Assembly: GCA_002331565.1 (NCBI GenBank)
Contig: DCZC01000002.1
Coordinates: forward strand, 1 to 20,011
From: Gemmatimonas sp. UBA2094
GTDB taxonomy: Bacteria; Gemmatimonadota; Gemmatimonadetes; Gemmatimonadales; Gemmatimonadaceae
Length of the DNA stretch: 20,011 bases
Direction: 5' to 3'
The notes beneath the pieces were generated by a model. It did not search any database, was not told where the DNA came from, and worked only from the letters and a program-made list of their open reading frames with translations. The position numbers were made by a program, and so were the translations under genes. This document shows, one piece after another, positions 1 through 7,194 of the stretch; the first letter of the stretch is position 1; each line of letters opens with the position of its first letter.

Positions 1-25
1 AGTAGGCCGTCGCCGGCACCCTTTG

Positions 26-66
26 CAGCCCCCGCTGCGTGGATCAACTCCACGCGGCGGGGGCTG
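26..66 (+). terminator. Intrinsic terminator hairpin of an upstream gene
   Basis: An 18-bp stem (26-43 paired with 49-66, one G-U pair at 36/56) closes a 5-nt loop at 44-48 and is followed by a T-rich stretch, tgtcgtttc. It most likely ends a + strand gene lying left of the window; a TAG triplet at 3-5 could be that gene's stop. The arms are C- and G-rich, as expected for a strong terminator in a high-GC genome. Confidence 0.8.
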
Positions 67-188
67 TGTCGTTTCTCCCCCGGAAATTCATTGTCCCGAA
101 CGCCTCGCCATGGTACCCTTCCTACGCGACAGCTGACGGGACGGTGACACCGCCCCGCATCCTTCTCCGCGCTACTCGAGCATGGGCC

Positions 189-243
189 TCGGCCTGGCGC
201 GGACGAGCGAAGCGGGTGTCCATCAATGACCGCGCCAGGCTGG
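189..243. repeat. Long inverted repeat in the gene-free leader before the β-barrel gene
   Basis: Arms 192-202 and 230-240 are a perfect 11-bp inverted repeat. Allowing two G-U pairs the stem extends to 14 bp (189-202 with 230-243), around a 27-nt loop. It lies about 60 nt before the start of the β-barrel gene. The rest of 67-301 holds no convincing gene. It does hold a second short self-complementary GC block near 252-265 and a Shine-Dalgarno sequence, ggaggt, at 287-292. The inverted repeat could be an mRNA leader structure or a protein-binding site. No T-tract follows it, so a simple terminator is unlikely. Confidence 0.5.
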
Positions 244-301
244 AACCATTGCCGCCCCCGGGCGGGTATAGGCCGATGACTCCCACGGAGGTTCCTTCAC
301 G

Positions 302-1081
302 TTGGTTCATAGCTCCCGCCCCCGCCGCGCGCTGGCCCTTTCAGCGCTTCTCGGCTGTGCAACCATCGCACCCCTTGGCGCGCACGCCCAGGCCCGGCGT
401 AGCGACTATCTGCTCGGCCGACCCAAGGCCACCTTCACGCTTCGCGTCGGGGCCGGACGCCCCAACGCCTCCAACGGCGTCTTTGCCGTCACCGATTCCG
501 TCGGTAAGAAGCTGCTGACCCTCAGCCCCGATCAGTTCGTCGGCGCCAACTTCGGGGCAGATCTCGGGGTCCCGTTCACGCAGAAGCTCGAATTGCAGCT
601 CTCGTTCTCTTCGTCGTCGCGTCAGGCGGAGTCCGAGTACCGCGACTTCGTGGACAACCGCGATCTCCCCATCGAGCAGGCCACCCGACTACAGCGCGTG
701 CCGATCAGCCTCGGACTGCGATACAACCTCGTGCCCGCCGGGCGCTCCATCAGTCGCCTGGCGTGGGTGCCCAATCGCATCGTGCCCTACGTAGCGGCCG
801 GGGCGGGGACGATGTACTACCGCTTCCGCCAGAATGGCGACTTCGTGGATTTCCGCAGCCGGTCGCTGGACGTGTTCACGGCGCGGCTCGAGGCCAAAGG
901 GTGGGCGCCGCTGGGCTACGCCGCAGGCGGACTCACGTGGTCAGTGCTCCCCGCCGTCGCGCTCAACACCGAAGTGCGCTACGATCATGCCAGTACACCC
1001 ATGCGCGGCGACTTCACGGGCTTCGGCAGGACCAGCCTGTCGGGCGTCGCGATCAATACCGGCTTGCAGTTCCGCTTCTGA
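302..1081 (+). CDS. Secreted outer-membrane β-barrel protein
   Basis: A 259-residue protein with a Sec signal peptide: basic n-region (RPRR), hydrophobic core at about residues 10-26, and a likely cleavage after AHA (27-29). The mature part has alternating hydrophobic/polar β-strand stretches and ends in GLQFRF. A C-terminal aromatic residue of this kind is the usual β-barrel assembly signal, so I infer an 8-10-strand outer-membrane barrel of the generic OmpA/OmpX-like 'outer membrane beta-barrel' type. Ligand and role are unknown. The start is a TTG at 302, chosen because GGAGGT at 287-292 lies 9 nt upstream and no ATG or GTG is as well placed. LLGC at 16-19 resembles a lipobox, but the AHA site and the barrel ending make a lipoprotein less likely. 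The next gene begins 71 nt downstream on the same strand. Confidence 0.75.
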   Translation: MVHSSRPRRALALSALLGCATIAPLGAHAQARRSDYLLGRPKATFTLRVGAGRPNASNGVFAVTDSVGKKLLTLSPDQFVGANFGADLGVPFTQKLELQLSFSSSSRQAESEYRDFVDNRDLPIEQATRLQRVPISLGLRYNLVPAGRSISRLAWVPNRIVPYVAAGAGTMYYRFRQNGDFVDFRSRSLDVFTARLEAKGWAPLGYAAGGLTWSVLPAVALNTEVRYDHASTPMRGDFTGFGRTSLSGVAINTGLQFRF

Positions 1082-1152
1082 TGTCCTCCGCTTCGTTCAC
1101 TGACGACTGCACGTCGTTCGACATCCGCCGCACCGTCTCCGGAGAGCTGTCC

Positions 1153-2487
1153 ATGTCCCGCGCACGTCTCGTACGGCGCCTGGTGGGGCCGACCGCCATT
1201 GCGTCTCTCGTCCTCGCGCCTGCGCTCTTGCCGGCGCAGGCCACGTCGGCCATCGATCCGCGCTTTCAACCGTGGATCGGTTGCTGGCGCCCGATCGATT
1301 CGGGGCTGGGCCTCGAGGAACTCGATGGCGACAAGCAACCCACGCGGGCATGCGTGGTGCCGAGCACCACGACCACCGGCTCGGTCGAGCTGATGCTCTT
1401 CCATCGCGATTCGCTCATGTCGCGCACGGTGATGCCCACGCCTGGCCGGCCCCTCGCCCGTCGGATCGACGAGTGCGATGGGGTGGAGAGCGCCGAGTGG
1501 ACGCCCGGCAACGCGCGGCTCGTCCTCAAGGCGGAGTTGACGTGCGCCCGTGGCGTCAAGCGCGTGGAAACCGGAATGCTCACCATGAACGATGCGGGGC
1601 AATGGGTGCAGTTCCAGCACCTCGCCGTCGGCAAGAATGAAGCGACCACCGTGGCCCGCTTCCGCTTCGAGGGCGACAGCGTGCTTCCCGCCGGCGTCGA
1701 CATGGGCCGGGTGCGTTCGACCCGCGCCCTGCGTCTGGCGGCGGGTGGCGCGATCGAAGCGACCGACGTCATCGACGTGGCGAAGTTGGTTCCCACCAGT
1801 CTCGCCGAAGGGTGGTTGTCCGAACTCGGGCCGCGTCTCGCACTCGATTCGCGCACCTTGGTGCAGCTTGCCGACGGTGGTGTACCGCCGCGCGTGATCG
1901 ACGTGATGGTGGCGCTGGCCAACCCCGACAAGTTCCAGATCGGACCGGCCATGACGAACGCCCGCGGTGCCTCGCAGGGGCCGAACATCGCCACCCTGCG
2001 GACCGGTCGTGCCACGTCGGCGCCTCGCTCGCGCTGCGAACTCATGGATGACTTCTGCTACGGCCCCGGTGGTATGGGGGCGTGGGGCCTAGGCTATCGC
2101 TACGGCCTTTTCGATCCGTGGGGGTACGGCTACTTCAACCCGTACCGCTATGGCATGGGCGGCATGGGGTGGAACGCGTATTCGCCGTGGGGGGGAAGCT
2201 ACGGCTGGGGCGGCGGTTGGGGGTACGGTGGGTACTACGGCGGGGGCCCCGTGGTCATCGTGCCCAGCAACACCGGCGCGAGTGCCAGCAGCAGCGGCCC
2301 GGTACGTGGGCGCGCCGTGAGCGGTGGCGGATACACCCGTGATAATCCCGAGCCCCGTACGCCTGCCACCTACACCCCACCGTCGAGTGGAACTGCCGGC
2401 GGCAGCGCTGGTGGCACGTCGGGCGGATCGTCCGGTGGAGACGGTGGTGGGCGGACTGCCAAGCCGCGCGGCTCCGGCGGTCTCTGA
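1153..2487 (+). CDS. Secreted protein of unknown function with Gly/Tyr/Trp-rich C-terminal region
   Basis: I do not recognise this 444-residue protein. It has a signal peptide (residues 1 to about 30, ending LLPAQA). A region at 35-265 contains several cysteines (44, 67, 108, 131). A helical segment at about 237-258 (VQLADGGVPPRVIDVMVAL) resembles a short motif I recall from other uncharacterised secreted proteins. Two more cysteines lie at 295 and 302. Residues 303-365 are extremely rich in Gly, Tyr, Trp and Phe (for example YGYFNPYRYGMG), and a Ser/Gly/Pro/Thr-rich tail runs from 372 to 444. The reading frame continues upstream to 763 and has an ATG at 1081 touching the previous stop. I chose ATG 1153 because GGAGAG at 1141-1146 lies 6 nt before it and a standard signal peptide follows at once. 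A periplasmic or surface location is likely. Low-complexity aromatic/glycine tails can be adhesive or disordered, but no function is established. Confidence 0.7.
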   Translation: MSRARLVRRLVGPTAIASLVLAPALLPAQATSAIDPRFQPWIGCWRPIDSGLGLEELDGDKQPTRACVVPSTTTTGSVELMLFHRDSLMSRTVMPTPGRPLARRIDECDGVESAEWTPGNARLVLKAELTCARGVKRVETGMLTMNDAGQWVQFQHLAVGKNEATTVARFRFEGDSVLPAGVDMGRVRSTRALRLAAGGAIEATDVIDVAKLVPTSLAEGWLSELGPRLALDSRTLVQLADGGVPPRVIDVMVALANPDKFQIGPAMTNARGASQGPNIATLRTGRATSAPRSRCELMDDFCYGPGGMGAWGLGYRYGLFDPWGYGYFNPYRYGMGGMGWNAYSPWGGSYGWGGGWGYGGYYGGGPVVIVPSNTGASASSSGPVRGRAVSGGGYTRDNPEPRTPATYTPPSSGTAGGSAGGTSGGSSGGDGGGRTAKPRGSGGL

Positions 2488-2502
2488 GTAGGCACGAGAG
2501 AA

Positions 2503-2530
2503 GGGGGCGATCACCATCGTGGTCGCCCCC
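2503..2530. terminator. Terminator hairpin between convergent genes
   Basis: A 12-bp stem (2503-2514 with 2519-2530, one G-U pair at 2511/2522) closes a 4-nt loop, 15 nt after the stop of the Gly-rich protein gene and 21 nt beyond the end of the oppositely oriented decarboxylase gene. The right arm is followed by gctttc. Its position between converging genes suggests it serves both strands. Confidence 0.75.
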
Positions 2531-2551
2531 GCTTTCATGCATGCCTCTTTG

Positions 2552-4072
2552 TTAGCCGATCCCTGGGCTCAGCCTTCGGCCTTCGGACAGCACCGCCTCC
2601 ACCAGCGCGTCGATGTCTTCGTCGCGCGTGCGGTGGTTCACGTGCGCGACACGAATCGCGAACCGGCCACCCAGAACGGTACTCGAAGGCAGCGCCACAC
2701 CGCTTTCCTGCAGCCGGACGAGCAACTCGCGATTGAGTGCATCGAGGGTGGTCCCGTCGCCGTGTGTCGGCGACGGGCGATAGCGGAAACACACGATGTT
2801 GAGCGGGGCCGGGGCCAGCAACTCGAGCTCCGGATGGCTCACGATGATGCCGACGAGCCGGCGCACCTGCTGCACATTCTGCGTGATCACGCGCCCGAAA
2901 TGAGACACCCCATCGGCATGGAGTTGCATCCACACCTTGAGTGCCTTGAAACCGCGCGTGAGGTCGAGCCCTCGCTCGTTGAAATACATCCCGCCGGCAG
3001 TCGGGCCGCGATCGCCCGGTGCGAGGTACGTGGCCGTGTTGCGGAAGGCCTCGTGATGCGCCGAGGCATCGCGCACGAGTACGCAGGCACACTCGAACGG
3101 CATCGAGCCCCACTTGTGGAGATCGAACGCCACCGAGTCCGCGCGCTCCATGCCGCATACCTGATCACGCACCAGTGGCGAGAGGGCCGCTAACGCGCCG
3201 AATGCGCCGTCGACGTGGAACCAGAGCTGCTCGTCGGCGCACAGATCGGCGAGCGCCACGAGGTCGTCAGTGGCGCCCGTGTTCACCGTACCGGCGGTGC
3301 CGATCACGCAGAACGGCGTGAGCCCGGCGGCCCGGTCTGCGGTGATCATGGTCTGCAATGCATCCACGTGTACGCGATACTCGGCGTCCACCGGGACGGT
3401 ACGGAAGGCACGGGCGCCGAGCCCAAGCCATTCCGCCGCCTTCTGCGCCCATCCATGCGTTTCGGTGGAACCGTAGAAGACGAACGGGGAGGGCGCCGGT
3501 TCGCCTGGCCATGCTTGGGCGCCGTCACGCCGGGCGTCTCGCCCGAGCCGGCGCGCCACGGTGATACGCGCGCATGCCAGCGCATGCACATTGGCCATAG
3601 TACCGCCGGTAACGAAGAGGCCACTGGCGCCGGGCAGGCCCAACCACTCGGCGAACCATCGAACAACCTGGCGCTCGACCATGGCAGGCGCTTGATGGAA
3701 CCCTCCGAGGTGAGGGTTCATCCCCGATGCCAGCATGTCCGCAAGCATCGCCAAGGGGGTGCCGTTGCCTTGCACCCAGCCGAAGAACCGTGGATGCCAA
3801 TTGCCGAGGCCGTACGGCAGGACCCGGGTACGGAACCGCTCGTAGGCAGCCGCGGCGCCTTCTCCGTCCGTCGGGCCGACCTCGTCGAAGCTCCGCAGCA
3901 GATCCGGGGGCACCGGTTGCCAGACGGACTGCGTGCTCAATACGCTCTGCGCGTCGATCAGATCGTCGAGCATCCGGTGCCCGAGCGCGCGCAACGAATC
4001 CCAGCCATCGGGTGAAACGGGGTCGAAGGTCGCGCGATCGGCCAATGAGGACAGCGTTGGGGTGATGGACAT
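2552..4072 (-). CDS. Group II pyridoxal-phosphate-dependent amino-acid decarboxylase
   Basis: A 506-residue cytoplasmic enzyme of the aromatic-L-amino-acid / glutamate / diaminobutyrate decarboxylase family. It should convert an L-amino acid to an amine and CO2. Visible family marks are HPRFFGW near the N-terminus, the phosphate-binding stretch FVTGGTMANVHAL, HVDGAFG with D288 to contact the pyridine nitrogen, and DLHKW with K320 as the Schiff-base lysine. Length is normal for the family. The substrate cannot be told from motifs alone. The frame stays open upstream to 4339, but that part overlaps radC on the other strand; ATG 4072 starts a normal family N-terminus. There is no Shine-Dalgarno sequence. 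A -10-like TATCTT lies 6 nt before the ATG, so the mRNA may be leaderless. It has no same-strand neighbour in the window. Confidence 0.9.
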   Translation of the reverse strand: MSITPTLSSLADRATFDPVSPDGWDSLRALGHRMLDDLIDAQSVLSTQSVWQPVPPDLLRSFDEVGPTDGEGAAAAYERFRTRVLPYGLGNWHPRFFGWVQGNGTPLAMLADMLASGMNPHLGGFHQAPAMVERQVVRWFAEWLGLPGASGLFVTGGTMANVHALACARITVARRLGRDARRDGAQAWPGEPAPSPFVFYGSTETHGWAQKAAEWLGLGARAFRTVPVDAEYRVHVDALQTMITADRAAGLTPFCVIGTAGTVNTGATDDLVALADLCADEQLWFHVDGAFGALAALSPLVRDQVCGMERADSVAFDLHKWGSMPFECACVLVRDASAHHEAFRNTATYLAPGDRGPTAGGMYFNERGLDLTRGFKALKVWMQLHADGVSHFGRVITQNVQQVRRLVGIIVSHPELELLAPAPLNIVCFRYRPSPTHGDGTTLDALNRELLVRLQESGVALPSSTVLGGRFAIRVAHVNHRTRDEDIDALVEAVLSEGRRLSPGIG

Positions 4073-4078
4073 TGGTGA

Positions 4079-4110
4079 AAGATAGGCGATGCGTCGGATT
4101 GATCCGATGC
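4079..4110 (-). promoter_or_regulatory. Putative promoter and imperfect palindrome in the decarboxylase/radC divergent region
   Basis: On the - strand the hexamer TATCTT (4079-4084) stands 6 nt before the decarboxylase ATG, fitting a leaderless transcript. About where a -35 box would lie there is an imperfect palindrome: gcgtcgga (4091-4098), ttga, tccgatgc (4103-4110), 8 bp with one G-U-type mismatch. It may be an operator or a chance hairpin. The whole divergent gap is 118 nt (4073-4190). No clear -35 match is seen for either gene. Confidence 0.35.
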
Positions 4111-4190
4111 GCCGGAGGGTGGTCACGCACTCCCCGCGGGCGGATCCCATTGTGGAGCCTCCTGCGAACCACCCCCAATACGGAGCGTTC

Positions 4191-4904
4191 ATGTCGCTTT
4201 CGACTAGCCAGCCAAGCAGGGCCCGTCTTAAAATCAAGGAGTTGCCAGCTACCGAGCGACCGCGTGAACGCATGCGACTGCTCGGTGCGCAGGCGTTGAG
4301 TACCACCGAACTGTTGGCCACGCTGATCGGATCCGGCAATCAGGGCGCCTCGGCGATGACCTGCGCGCACATGATCTTCGAGCAGAGTGGGGGGTCGTTG
4401 GGGAGGCTGGCGTCGATGCCGCTCGGCACGCTGACAAGGGTGCGCGGGGTGGGACAGGCACGGGCCGCGGCGGTGCATGCGGCGCTCGAACTGGGGCGGC
4501 GGATGACCGGCGAGGCGCGCGAAGCCGGACAACCGTTGCGCGGGCCGCGGGATGTGGCGGCGGCGTATGCGCCGCGGTTGCAGGACGCGCCGGTCGAGGA
4601 GTTTCATGTCGCCATTCTCGACGCGCAGCATCGGTTGGAGCGGGACGTGCTGGTCACCCGGGGGCTGCTCAACTCGTCACTCGTGCATCCGCGGGAGGTG
4701 TTTCGGGAGGCGATCGCGGAAAGGGCGGCCGCGGTCATCCTGGTGCACAATCACCCGAGTGGCGATCCCACGCCGAGCGCGGAGGATCGCGCGGTGACTG
4801 AGCAGTTGGTTGCCGCGGGACGGTTGCTGGACATTCCGGTGCACGACCACGTGATCGTGGGCCGTGGACGATACGTAAGTTTTGCGGAGGCAGGCCTGTT
4901 GTGA
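4191..4904 (+). CDS. radC: RadC family JAMM-domain protein
   Basis: A 237-residue RadC/UPF0758 protein. The N-terminal half carries a helix-hairpin-helix-like stretch (LTRVRGVGQARAAAVHAAL, about 81-99). The C-terminal half is the JAMM metalloprotease-like domain with the full metal-site pattern H186-x-H188-x7-S196-x2-D199, within HNHPSGDPTPSAED. The biochemical role of RadC is unsettled: the name comes from a repair phenotype later disputed, and the fold suggests a zinc-dependent hydrolase. ATG 4191 was chosen because GGAG at 4182-4185 lies 5 nt upstream and the family N-terminus (IKELPATERPRERM) follows. The longer frame to 4089 would run into the divergent promoter gap. Its stop overlaps the start of rel (GTGA at 4901-4904), so the two are probably co-translated. 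Confidence 0.93.
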   Translation: MSLSTSQPSRARLKIKELPATERPRERMRLLGAQALSTTELLATLIGSGNQGASAMTCAHMIFEQSGGSLGRLASMPLGTLTRVRGVGQARAAAVHAALELGRRMTGEAREAGQPLRGPRDVAAAYAPRLQDAPVEEFHVAILDAQHRLERDVLVTRGLLNSSLVHPREVFREAIAERAAAVILVHNHPSGDPTPSAEDRAVTEQLVAAGRLLDIPVHDHVIVGRGRYVSFAEAGLL

Positions 4905-7078
4905 CGACGATCGCGCTGCACGAGATGATTCCGGGGTTCGGGGCCGGGGCCGATGGCACGTACGAGCGCCTCGACCACGAGCTGCTCGTGCGCGCGTACA
5001 AGTACTCCGACGTGGCTCACGCCGGACAGGTTCGTCACTCCGGCGAGCCCTATGTCTCGCACTGCGTGGAAGTGGCCCGCATTCTGGCGGACCTCCAGCT
5101 GGACACCACGACGGTCGCGTGCGGTCTGCTGCATGACATCGTGGAAGACACCGACATCACGGTCGAGGATGTCGCGCGCGAATTCGGGCCCGAGATCGCG
5201 CAGATCGTGGACGGGTTGACGAAGATCGCCAACCTGCCGATGTCCTCGCGAGAAGAGCGGCAGGTGGAGAATTATCGCAAGCTGCTCCTCTCGATCGCGA
5301 AGGATGCCCGGGTCATCCTCATCAAGCTCGCCGACCGTCTGCACAACATGCGGACGCTGGATTGGCTGGCCCCCGAGAAGCGTCGTCGCATCGCGCAGGA
5401 AACGCGCGACCTGTACGCGCCGCTCGCCCACCGGTTCGGTATGGCGAAGGTGCGCTGGGAGCTCGAGGATCTTGCGTTCAAGCACCTCGAGCCCGATGGC
5501 TATAAGTCGCTGGCCAAGATGGTGGCCGCCAAGCGCGGGGAACGCGAAGCACTGATCGGGCAGATGAAGGAGCCGCTGGAGAAGCGGCTCACCGATGCCG
5601 GCATCGCCGACGTGGAGGTGACCGGGCGCCCGAAGCATCTGTGGTCGATCTACAAGAAGATGCAGCAGCGCGACCGTCCCTACGAGGACATTTACGATCT
5701 GCTCGCAATCCGCGTCATCGTGCCCAACGTGCTCGAGTGCTATCACGCGCTCGGCGTGATTCATGACGGGTGGACGCCGGTGCAGGAGCGCATCAAGGAC
5801 TACATCGCGCAACCCAAGAGCAACGGCTATCAGTCGCTGCATACGACGGTATTCGGTCCGGGCCGCCAGCTGTTCGAGATCCAGATCCGGACGCGCGACA
5901 TGCATCGGACGGCCGACTTCGGCATTGCGGCGCACTGGTTGTACAAGGAGGGAACAAAGGGCGCGGGGGAACTCGACAAGGCGCTCGCCTGGTTTCGACA
6001 GGTCCTCGAACTGCAGATGGATGCGGAGACACCGGGCGAGTTCCTGGAATTCCTCAAGCTCGACCTCTATCAGGACGAGATCTTCGTGTTTACCCCCACC
6101 GGTGACGTCATCCAGTTGCCGAAGGGGGCGACACCGCTCGATTTCGCGTTCGCCGTCCATTCCCAGGTGGGTGCCCACTGTGCGGGGGCGAAGGTCAACG
6201 GACGCATTGCCCCGTTGTCGCGGGAGCTCAAGAACTCGGAAACGGTGGAAGTGCTCACCAATCCGAACGCGAAGCCGAGCCGCGACTGGCTGGCGCACGT
6301 GCGGACGGGCAAGGCGCGGCACAAGATCCGTCAGTTGCTGCGGCTCGAGGAACGTTCATCGGCCATGCGTCTCGGACGAGAGATTCTCGAGCGGGAGCTT
6401 CGTCGTCGTCGCTTGCCCAAGGCCGACGACACTGATCTGTATCCCATCGCGAAGCTGCTCAAGTTGAAGGACGCGCCGCATCTGATCGCAAGCGTCGGCG
6501 CCGGCGACGTCAATGTGCTGCAGGTGCTCAAGCTGCTGCATCCCTTGCTCGATACGAGCCCCCCGGAGCCCGCGAAGCCGAGCACCTTCGAGCGCATCGT
6601 CAATCGTGTCACGGGTTCGGGGAAGGGCATTCGCATTCAAGGTGCCGACGGTCTCCTGGTGCGCTATGCCCAATGTTGCCAGCCCGTGCCCGGGGATCGT
6701 GTCGTCGGGTACGTGACGCGCGGTCGCGGCGTGAGCATCCATCGCGGTGATTGTCCGAACCTGCTGCTGCTGGCGCACGAACCGGAGCGTCGGCTCGAGA
6801 TCGACTGGCAGGAAATGGCGGGGGAACGCTTCGTCGTGCGCTTGGCGCTCGAAGGCAATGACCGTCGTGGTCTGTATGCCGACGTGGCGGCTGCCGTGAG
6901 CGCGACAGGGACCGACATCAAGAGCCTCGATCTCAAGACTACCGATGGCAAGGTCACCGGGTCTGCAATGGTCGAAGTCGAAAACCTCACCCACCTCGAG
7001 CGCATTATCAAAGCGGCGCGCCGGGTGAAGGGTATTGCCGTGGTGAGCCGCCGCGAGAAGATCACCGCCGAAGAGTAG
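4901..7078 (+). CDS. rel: Bifunctional (p)ppGpp synthetase/hydrolase (Rel/SpoT)
   Basis: A full-length 725-residue long RSH enzyme that makes and degrades the alarmone (p)ppGpp. The HD hydrolase domain (about 25-180) keeps its metal and catalytic residues: H54, H78-D79, E82-D83, and D145 in KLADRLHNM. Hydrolysis should therefore be active. The synthetase domain (about 235-350) has [12 protein letters not shown] with D266, then [11 protein letters not shown] and FEIQIRT with E326 and Q328, so synthesis should be active too. A TGS domain follows (about 393-455), then a zinc-finger-like segment (C592, C593, H614, C618) and a C-terminal ACT domain (about 645-720). GTG 4901 starts inside the radC stop codon region (4-nt overlap). 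No internal promoter is evident. With both activities intact this is the Rel type rather than a split RelA or SpoT, and it is probably the main RSH of the organism. Confidence 0.96.
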   Translation: MTTIALHEMIPGFGAGADGTYERLDHELLVRAYKYSDVAHAGQVRHSGEPYVSHCVEVARILADLQLDTTTVACGLLHDIVEDTDITVEDVAREFGPEIAQIVDGLTKIANLPMSSREERQVENYRKLLLSIAKDARVILIKLADRLHNMRTLDWLAPEKRRRIAQETRDLYAPLAHRFGMAKVRWELEDLAFKHLEPDGYKSLAKMVAAKRGEREALIGQMKEPLEKRLTDAGIADVEVTGRPKHLWSIYKKMQQRDRPYEDIYDLLAIRVIVPNVLECYHALGVIHDGWTPVQERIKDYIAQPKSNGYQSLHTTVFGPGRQLFEIQIRTRDMHRTADFGIAAHWLYKEGTKGAGELDKALAWFRQVLELQMDAETPGEFLEFLKLDLYQDEIFVFTPTGDVIQLPKGATPLDFAFAVHSQVGAHCAGAKVNGRIAPLSRELKNSETVEVLTNPNAKPSRDWLAHVRTGKARHKIRQLLRLEERSSAMRLGREILERELRRRRLPKADDTDLYPIAKLLKLKDAPHLIASVGAGDVNVLQVLKLLHPLLDTSPPEPAKPSTFERIVNRVTGSGKGIRIQGADGLLVRYAQCCQPVPGDRVVGYVTRGRGVSIHRGDCPNLLLLAHEPERRLEIDWQEMAGERFVVRLALEGNDRRGLYADVAAAVSATGTDIKSLDLKTTDGKVTGSAMVEVENLTHLERIIKAARRVKGIAVVSRREKITAEE

Positions 7079-7177
7079 AGAAGCTCGGCCGAGCACGAGC
7101 ACATCTCGCCGACAGATCTCGCGCTTTTCATTCCGGGCGGCGATCCTGGCGGGCTGCTACCGAACAAAACCCGACAC

Positions 7178-7194
7178 TGCTAGATTCCCTAGCA
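7178..7194 (+). promoter_or_regulatory. Extended -10 and inverted repeat over the uvrB start
   Basis: TGCTAGATT at 7178-7186 fits an extended -10 promoter element (TGnTAnnnT), with 7 nt between the hexamer and the uvrB ATG at 7194. No Shine-Dalgarno sequence lies in between, so the mRNA may be leaderless. The same bases form a perfect inverted repeat: TGCTAG (7178-7183), 5-nt centre attcc, CTAGCA (7189-7194), the last base being the A of the start codon. No recognisable LexA box of the E. coli or Bacillus type is present. No clear -35 box is seen. Confidence 0.45.

Noticed and set aside
39..518. Open frames across the leader on both strands (39-518 +, 122-310 -)
   Set aside because: The + frame begins inside the terminator hairpin and overlaps the β-barrel gene. 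The - frame overlaps the leader inverted repeat. Neither has a ribosome-binding site or protein-like composition.
763..1152. Upstream extension of the Gly-rich protein's frame
   Set aside because: It would overlap the β-barrel gene for over 300 bases. The start at 1153 has a ribosome-binding site and an immediate signal peptide.
4751..6322. A 523-codon open frame on the - strand opposite rel
   Set aside because: It is antisense to the well-supported Rel catalytic domains, its composition is shadow-like, and it has no recognisable domain.
7083..7094. Palindrome gctcggccgagc after rel as a terminator
   Set aside because: It is a perfect 12-base palindrome with no loop and no following T-tract. 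It is more likely chance in GC-rich sequence.
7161..7176. Possible Gram-positive-type LexA box (gaac...) before uvrB
   Set aside because: Only the left half resembles GAAC-N4-GTTC; the right half is absent.
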